The notes under the pieces are model-generated. The model did not search any database. It was not told the origin of the DNA and worked only from the letters and a program-made list of their open reading frames with translations. Made by a program: the position numbers and the translations under genes. This document shows positions 58,931 through 64,000 of a stretch of DNA of 64,000 nt, in pieces. The DNA lies in contig JAJQZP010000445.1 in NCBI GenBank assembly GCA_025403435.1, positions 124,001 through 188,000 on the forward strand, written 5' to 3'. This DNA is from Artocarpus heterophyllus (Eukaryota > Streptophyta > Magnoliopsida > Rosales > Moraceae). Each line of letters starts with the position of its first letter. Within the stretch, counting starts at the first letter, position 1.

Positions 58931-59944
58931 ATAGAGAAAATCGATGGGCGGTTTTACTGTGCAAAAACCATGTGCCGCCCACGGTTTTGTAAAACGGAGT
59001 ATTTTTAACAATTTACAAATTGTTGTGTTTTAAAACTCAAAACATCATTTTAAAACAATAGGAAATCATTTGGATTCAACAAATTAACAAAACAACCAAA
59101 ATTTCAAAATCCAACCCAATAATCAAATTAATGTTAAAACATTAGTTATGGTACACTAATTAATCATTTACATTACATTAACATTAAATAAATTTCAGGG
59201 CGTTACAAGTGTCGGAGGATGTCCTGATTTGGCGTGGGTGGTTTGTGAGCTGCTCTCTACAGCCTTCATCAATGGAACCAGAAACCGAATTCAGTGTGCA
59301 ATGTTTGGAAGGGTCTTGGTACTTCCGCACTGTGGTGTGGCTTTTGGAGGTGGAGTCTGGTGAGCAGCGATGGTGGTCGGAGGTGTATTTTGGTTGCAGT
59401 AGGAACCATTTTGCTTTGATGGAGATTGAAGCCTTTGTGTAGGGACTTCGTCGGCTTTGCTAAGCTGCGCTGAGATTGGGTTTCGGATAGATCATCGGAT
59501 CTGGTTTTGATCATTGTTTTTCTACTGAATGTCCAATTGAAAATGGTCAAATGGTGGTCGTCGGGTCTAGCTTCTCCTTCCTTGCTATGGTTTTTTCTTT
59601 TTTTCCTTATTATGTTGCTTTTTTTTTTCCTTTCATTTCAGTTTTTTGTTGTAATAACAGAGAGAGTCTCCTCATCTTTTGAATCATTTTTGTGTGTATA
59701 ACCCACAAGAGTATGCCCTTGGTGTCTGGTTTTATTTGTTTTGTAGTTGTGGCATGCTACATTGATATAGCCCACATTGTTCGAACGTTTCCGTTGTTTG
59801 TTGAGGGCCAACTTAATGTGCGCAATGTGTGCTCGTTCTTAGTCTGTCAAGGTGGTTCATGTTTTTGGGACCTCTATCATGCGCTTTCACCCTTTTACCT
59901 CTGTTGGAATGAAATATTCCTTTAAAAAAATACAAATGATAATG

Positions 59945-61599
59945 TGGCGTTTTATATTATCCAATTCATTATAAATCCACATCATACAATTAAAACAATG
60001 AAATGATACATCAATGGCAAAATATTAATGTGATGAGTGATTACTATAAATATTTGTTCAACATAAGATATATATAACGTAAGAAAGAATATAATATATG
60101 TCTGATATGTTAAAAATCAGAAGTCGCACACACACAAAAAGAAAATATATATTTTTTAGTGCTTGGGATTAGCATATAGCACCACGATGCTAGATTTTTG
60201 AAGTCGTAGTTTAGTGGCACTGAATAGGCATTACAGCGCTGGCCGGGAAAGGACTGGCACTGCCAGGCCCAATAGGCAAAGCTGCAACGCCAGCTGAATG
60301 TCATGGTGCACTATAGTGAAATGCATTTGGCGCCACAGAGCCAAAAAGATGGCGTTGCATCGTCAACCTAAAATTATTAATTTTAAATTGTTGTGTTTTT
60401 TTGAATTGTTATGAAAAAATGTATTGATTGATTGTATACTTTTGTACAAAATTGATTACCTATTACCAACAGTCTTATCCATTGTAATAGTTGTATTGGT
60501 TCACAAAATGATACCTTTATATGTAAGGTAGCATGAGTTGCAACGGTTGTATCTGTTAATGGAACGACACTTCTATATTTATATTAATTCTTTAGAATTT
60601 CTAGATTTCATAACTTGTTCTTAAACACTATAATATTAGAAGTTATAGTATTATGGGTTTGTTGTATTTTAAAAGTAATTTGCCGCATGCACCCGTTAGC
60701 AAACTTTTAGAGTAGGCCAAAGGCAAATAAAATCTTAAAAGAAGTAAATGCCTTAAACCCAATCATCATTTCCAAATTTTCCAAATTTTCTCACTTGGAT
60801 TTTCTGTTTTCTGCCCATATTCTCTATCATATAATGTATTCTTGTATGATCGTGTAGGAACTGATATCACACATAAACAAAAGAAGAACAGATAAGAATC
60901 ATAGTGATTAACCTTGCATATAAGAGCTATATCCAGTTTGATTGTTGAGTTTCTCTATTAGTGATCGAACTAGTCTGTGTATTTCTTTGTAACACATTTG
61001 ACAAGTCTTTGATGATGTCTTGATCCTCTTTTTTTATTCCTTATTTCATTTTGTATTTGAATTAAGTTTAAATGGTTTTACTCTTTTGTTCTTTTTAAAC
61101 GCAATCTAATCCTTAAATTGGCAGGAAAAGTAGCAATTAATGGGTTCAAATTTTTAGAATAAAATAATTATGGTTTATGTTAATAATTGTGTCGCCTGAA
61201 TTTCTCATGATCTTGTACTCTTTTTTTGATTTTCTTTTTAGAAAAAAAAAAAAAACAGTTTAGTCGTTGGACTTCGTCAATTTGTTAACCAATCGGTCCA
61301 TAATTTGAACTCCGTTGGAAATTTAGTTACTTATTTTTATTTCGACAATTTAAATGCTAATTAATTGCCCTAGTTTTATTCCTAAAGATGAAATATATAT
61401 CATCAAACTATGGCCAAAGGCCGGCGTTATCCATTTGGATCCTGTTATGCCCTAATCATTGCATTGCCGAAAAGGATGTGCTCTGTTTTATTTATTCCAT
61501 CTCTATCCGGTAATTTTCTGCTCTTCTCGAAGGATAAGATTTATTTATTTATTTATTTTTAATTTTGAACCATTAAAATAAAAAGAGAATTGCCTCTTA
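59945..61599. other. AT-rich spacer
   Basis: No gene. A GC-richer patch (60180-60360) contains repeated GGCACTG, GGCGCCACA and ATGGCGTTGCA words reminiscent of a DNA-transposon fragment, but no ends or TSD could be defined. Confidence 0.4.
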
Positions 61600-61721
61600 G
61601 TTAGAACCAACAGAGTAAAGCTCTTAGTAGTTCCAGTAAAAAAAAAATTATTATAATTTAAAACTCTTTTATGTTACAATGTTTTTAACCAAAAGTAATT
61701 CTAACCACACTACTAAACCCC
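61600..61721. mobile_element. Fragment of the 2.6-kb MITE family
   Basis: Collinear with 2755-2880: AGAGTAAAGCTCT, GTTCCAGTAAAAAAAAA, TTTAAAACTCTTTTATG, and AATTCTAACCACACTACTAAACCCC correspond to GTGTAAAGCTCTCATATGCTACAGTAA..AGTTCTAACCATCCTGTCAAACACCC. Degraded, ends unclear. Confidence 0.5.
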
Positions 61722-61799
61722 AAAAATGATAGAAAAGACATTATGTCAAACTCAAAATTGAATCGAAGCAATTTGTTTTTAATAGAGGCTCATTCTCAT

Positions 61800-62482
61800 G
61801 GGTGAATGGCGGGCGGTTTGGTAGTTTTTAGACGGATGCGAGTCGTTTTTTTAGATGACAGATTGATGATTAACCAACCACAAACTGCCCGCAGAATGGC
61901 AGGCGGTTTCGATTTAAGTGTAGGTGGGTGCGGGCAGGTTGACGTGGTGTAAACCTGTACTATAACCCAACGTAATTTTTTGGGCTTTTTGAAAAAAAAA
62001 AAAAAATTTGTAGAGAAATTAAAATTTCATATACTTTTAATATGTTTTCAGAAAAGAAAAGAAAAAAAAAAACCAAACTTAATTATCCTAGTATGTTTGC
62101 TTGTGAGTTCAACTAAATATTGGCAGGTTGGGTTAGATGTTTTTTTTTTTTTCCTTTTAATAATCAAATATACATTTCATGTTACTATGCATAAAAAAGT
62201 GTGAAAGAAATAGCTAACTTAAATCTTTAATTTGATATGAGAGTATTATCCCTCACTCGTAAAATCATTTTAAAAAAAATACATAGGTAGAATGGTTCGG
62301 GTTAAACCCATCGCCTAAATCTCAAAACCAAACCCTAAATCTGTCGCCTAAATCTCAAAATCGAACCCACTTGCTTATATATGTCGGTGGACAGGTTGCT
62401 AAGATGAAACCGTTTTCTTAAAGCAGGGTGGGTGCGGGTGAGGACGGGTGATGGATGCGAGCCAGTTTTTGTTCAGCCGCAC
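61800..62482. mobile_element. Putative non-autonomous hAT-like element (683 bp)
   Basis: A direct repeat ATTCTCAT (61792-61799, 62483-62490; extendable to CATTCTCAT) flanks a unit whose two ends are both rich in GGGTG/GCGGG words (GGGTGAATGGCGGGCGG at the left; GGATGCGAGCCAG..CAGCCGCAC at the right). Typical plant hAT MITE composition and TSD length, but the terminal inverted repeats are weak. It contains a doubled GTCGCCTAAATCTCAAAA word near 62311-62360. Confidence 0.4.
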
Positions 62483-62977
62483 ATTCTCATATAATGTTGC
62501 ATTAAACGACGTCAACTTGGGTAGACGATGTCGGTAATGTATATGTACCATTGGCGCGCGTAGAGTAGAGACAAGCAGATACAGTGGTAACTCGTGTATG
62601 ATTAAGTGCATTGTACGTGCGGGGGAAATGTGGGGCCAAAGATTTAGAGTCTTAGACGAAATGCAAGAAATGGTGTGTAGCCACTGATAGCGAGTCCATT
62701 GCAAGGATCTCCGCAAATCACGGGGGCTGACACCCTTTCCTCATCACATACTTTTTTTTTCTTTTTTTTTTTTAATATTCCTTTTGGCCTTTAGAAAAGT
62801 TGATATCCACTCGCCTTAATTTCATTTACCGACTAATGTTTCCGTTTGGCTTTTTCTTTGTTTCTTTTTTTTTCCCCTTTTTAATTATGTTTTCGTACGT
62901 CATTGTATATTTTCTATCAAAAATATAAAAAAAGTTTAATATAGACGTTACATTTAATTTCTCTGCAAAGCCATAAA

Positions 62978-62980
<3 letters not shown>

Positions 62981-63025
<45 letters not shown>

Positions 63026-63026
63026 T
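62981..63026. repeat. (TA)n-(AC)n compound microsatellite
   Basis: About 18 TA units followed by ACACACACAC. Confidence 0.95.
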
Positions 63027-63227
63027 ACATATGCGAATATGCAGCGAGCGATAGAGTAAACGTGACCCGCTTGTTGTATTTGTGCATATAAATAAGTTTA
63101 TAATCGATATATGTTGGCGTGGTTTGCAGGTTTTCTCTCAAAACCAAGAATCCTTTAAATCGCATTTTGAAGACTAGCAAACTTCATATTCGTGTTAAAG
63201 AGTAGAATGTGATTCTCATTTCTAGTT

Positions 63228-63382
63228 ACTGTATTTGTTTGAAGTAATAACATAAAATGTCCATTTTAAGAACCCAAACAATTCATCAACATGACTGTAT
63301 TTGTTTGAAGTAATAACATAAAATGTCCATTTTAAGAACCCAAACAATTCATCAACATGACTGTATTTGTTTGAAGTAATAA
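63228..63382. repeat. 66-bp tandem duplication (2.3 copies)
   Basis: ACTGTATTTGTTTGAAGTAA starts at 63228, 63294 and 63360. The first two copies are identical over 66 bp and the third is partial (to 63382). Perfect identity implies a recent event. Confidence 0.95.
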
Positions 63383-64000
63383 CTTCAATCCATTTCTAGT
63401 GATTGAGTTTGAATTGCTTTGAAGTTTTAAGTACTCTTGATGAATGAGTAAGACTTCGTTTTGAGTGTTATTTTTTTTTAAAAAAAAAGACTTGATTTTG
63501 AGTTTTATTGAAAATAGTTCATATTGATTGAATGGGTTGTAACAAATTTAATTTTATTTAACTAGTTAACAATATCGTGTGTTTATTTTAGTTTCTAATG
63601 TTGAAAAAATTGGCCTACAATATTCTTATTTTTGAAGATCCTAGCTTAATCAGCAAATCCTTGAAATCCTATCTGTGTAATCTAAATAGTAACATATTGC
63701 GATTTTTTTAATCCGAAAGTTTTGAATTAAATTGCGGATTAACCTCTAATTCACAAAATTTAGTCTGTAAACATCCCTAGTACATGCACAAATTATAAAA
63801 GTTATCACTGTTATTATTATAAAATTGCAATCTTTATAGGCCTGGAATTAGAGATTAGTGTCATTATACACATGATATTAGACAACTTTATAATAAAATT
63901 AAACTGTAGCTTTTTTATAATAGAAACTAATATTTTGACGTTAATGCCATCAACCCTATTTTTATATGCTAGGTGTGTCACTTAAATTGATTTATTGGGC

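Larger units (their letters stand above)
57030..59207 (-). mobile_element. Solo long LTR 4 (Del/Tekay-type gypsy), 2.18 kb, minus strand
   Basis: On the minus strand it starts TGTAACGCCCTGAAATTTA (59207) and ends ACTCCGGGGCGTGACA (57030); perfect 5-bp TSD AGTGT (57025-57029, 59208-59212). The GGGGCGTGACA end is the classical Del/Tekay LTR terminus. The conserved CTACTGAGCCTTTCGCTCA lies at about 57475-57455 on the minus strand. A GA-rich leader (58830-58930) and a CGGCCTGCCG array (58204-58353) are inside. No gag-pol. Confidence 0.8.
56838..59930 (+). mobile_element. Non-LTR retroposon (LINE- or SINE-like) split by a solo LTR
   Basis: A 15-bp direct repeat ATACAAATGATAATG flanks the unit (56823-56837, 59930-59944), and the right end is ..GAAATATTCCTTTAAAAAAA, an A-tail. 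Long TSD plus A-tail is the signature of target-primed retroposition. Without solo LTR 4 the insert is about 910 bp. A frame continues across the LTR insertion: EIFDSIKTIRV before it and SEDVLIWRGWFV after it, ending at 59442; the rest is 3' UTR-like. No endonuclease or RT domain is present. It could be a deleted LINE, a SINE-like derivative or a retrotransposed transcript. Confidence 0.65.
62491..64000. other. AT-rich right-edge spacer
   Basis: No gene recognised. Holds a (TA)n microsatellite followed by (AC)n, and a 66-bp tandem duplication. Short frames here are low-complexity translations of the microsatellite or have no domain. Confidence 0.5.

Noticed and set aside
57030..59207. DNA transposon with TIRs TGTAACGCC/GGCGTGACA
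   Set aside because: The 5-bp TSD, TG..CA ends, TATA-plus-leader layout and the known Del/Tekay terminus fit a solo LTR better. Kept only as an alternative in the findings.
62826..63180. Minus-strand frames with IYIYIYIY runs
   Set aside because: Translations of the (TA)n microsatellite.

Overview
This is 64 kb of AT-rich nuclear DNA from a flowering plant, most likely a dicot. The evidence is plant-type Ty1/copia and Ty3/gypsy (Athila/Tat-type) retrotransposons, a CACTA transposon, hAT-like MITEs, and a plant-type HLH protein at the left edge. It is gene-poor. The only likely functional host gene is the 3' part of a small UPBEAT1/IBH1-like non-DNA-binding HLH regulator (3-281). I found no rRNA or tRNA genes and no CRISPR.

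Left arm (0.3-8.3 kb): AT-rich spacer with a MITE-like repeat cluster (about 2.6-2.9 kb), a degenerate TRIM-like pair of about 590-bp direct repeats with a decayed initiator-Met-tRNA-type primer site (4.39-5.97 kb), a short (CCCTAAA)3 block, and the 3' end of a minus-strand LTR element with its polypurine tract (about 6.5-8.3 kb).

Centre (8,340-46,590): a stack of nested transposable elements whose insertion points can be read from target-site duplications (TSDs). The oldest layer is a minus-strand Athila/Tat-like element without pol (element C, TSD AATAA, about 5.5 kb of its own sequence). Four insertions split it: (i) a head-to-head composite of two inverted copies of a related Athila/Tat-like family (8,860-17,007, TSD ACAAT); (ii) a degenerate full-length minus-strand copia element with about 2-kb LTRs (element D, 17,720-27,142); (iii) a CACTA element (27,634-39,803, TSD TGT); and (iv) a solo long LTR (42,594-45,628, TSD GGTTG). 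The CACTA element in turn holds a hAT-like MITE (29,303-30,002), a solo LTR of the D family (31,530-33,522) and another solo long LTR (34,767-38,837, TSD TTAGA).

Right arm (46.6-64 kb): a minus-strand copia ruin split by a C-type LTR fragment (48.3-50.2 kb), a diverged Athila/Tat-type LTR fragment, a third solo long LTR (51,725-54,773, TSD ATTAT), a non-LTR retroposon with a 15-bp TSD split by a fourth solo long LTR (57,030-59,207, TSD AGTGT), a second MITE-like element, microsatellites and a 66-bp tandem duplication.

All retroelement reading frames I can follow carry stops, so nothing mobile here looks autonomous. The most unusual signals are (a) the inverted-LTR composite that carries one TSD around the whole unit; (b) arrays of short GC-rich hairpin or palindromic words (GCGCCTAGGCGC; CGGCCTGCCG) inside otherwise AT-rich LTRs, in several families just upstream of the TATA box, with the same CGGCCTGCCG word in a copia LTR and in two gypsy-like LTRs; and (c) four TSD-flanked solo LTRs of one long-LTR type in 25 kb. 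Family names come from motifs read by eye; no database search was possible.
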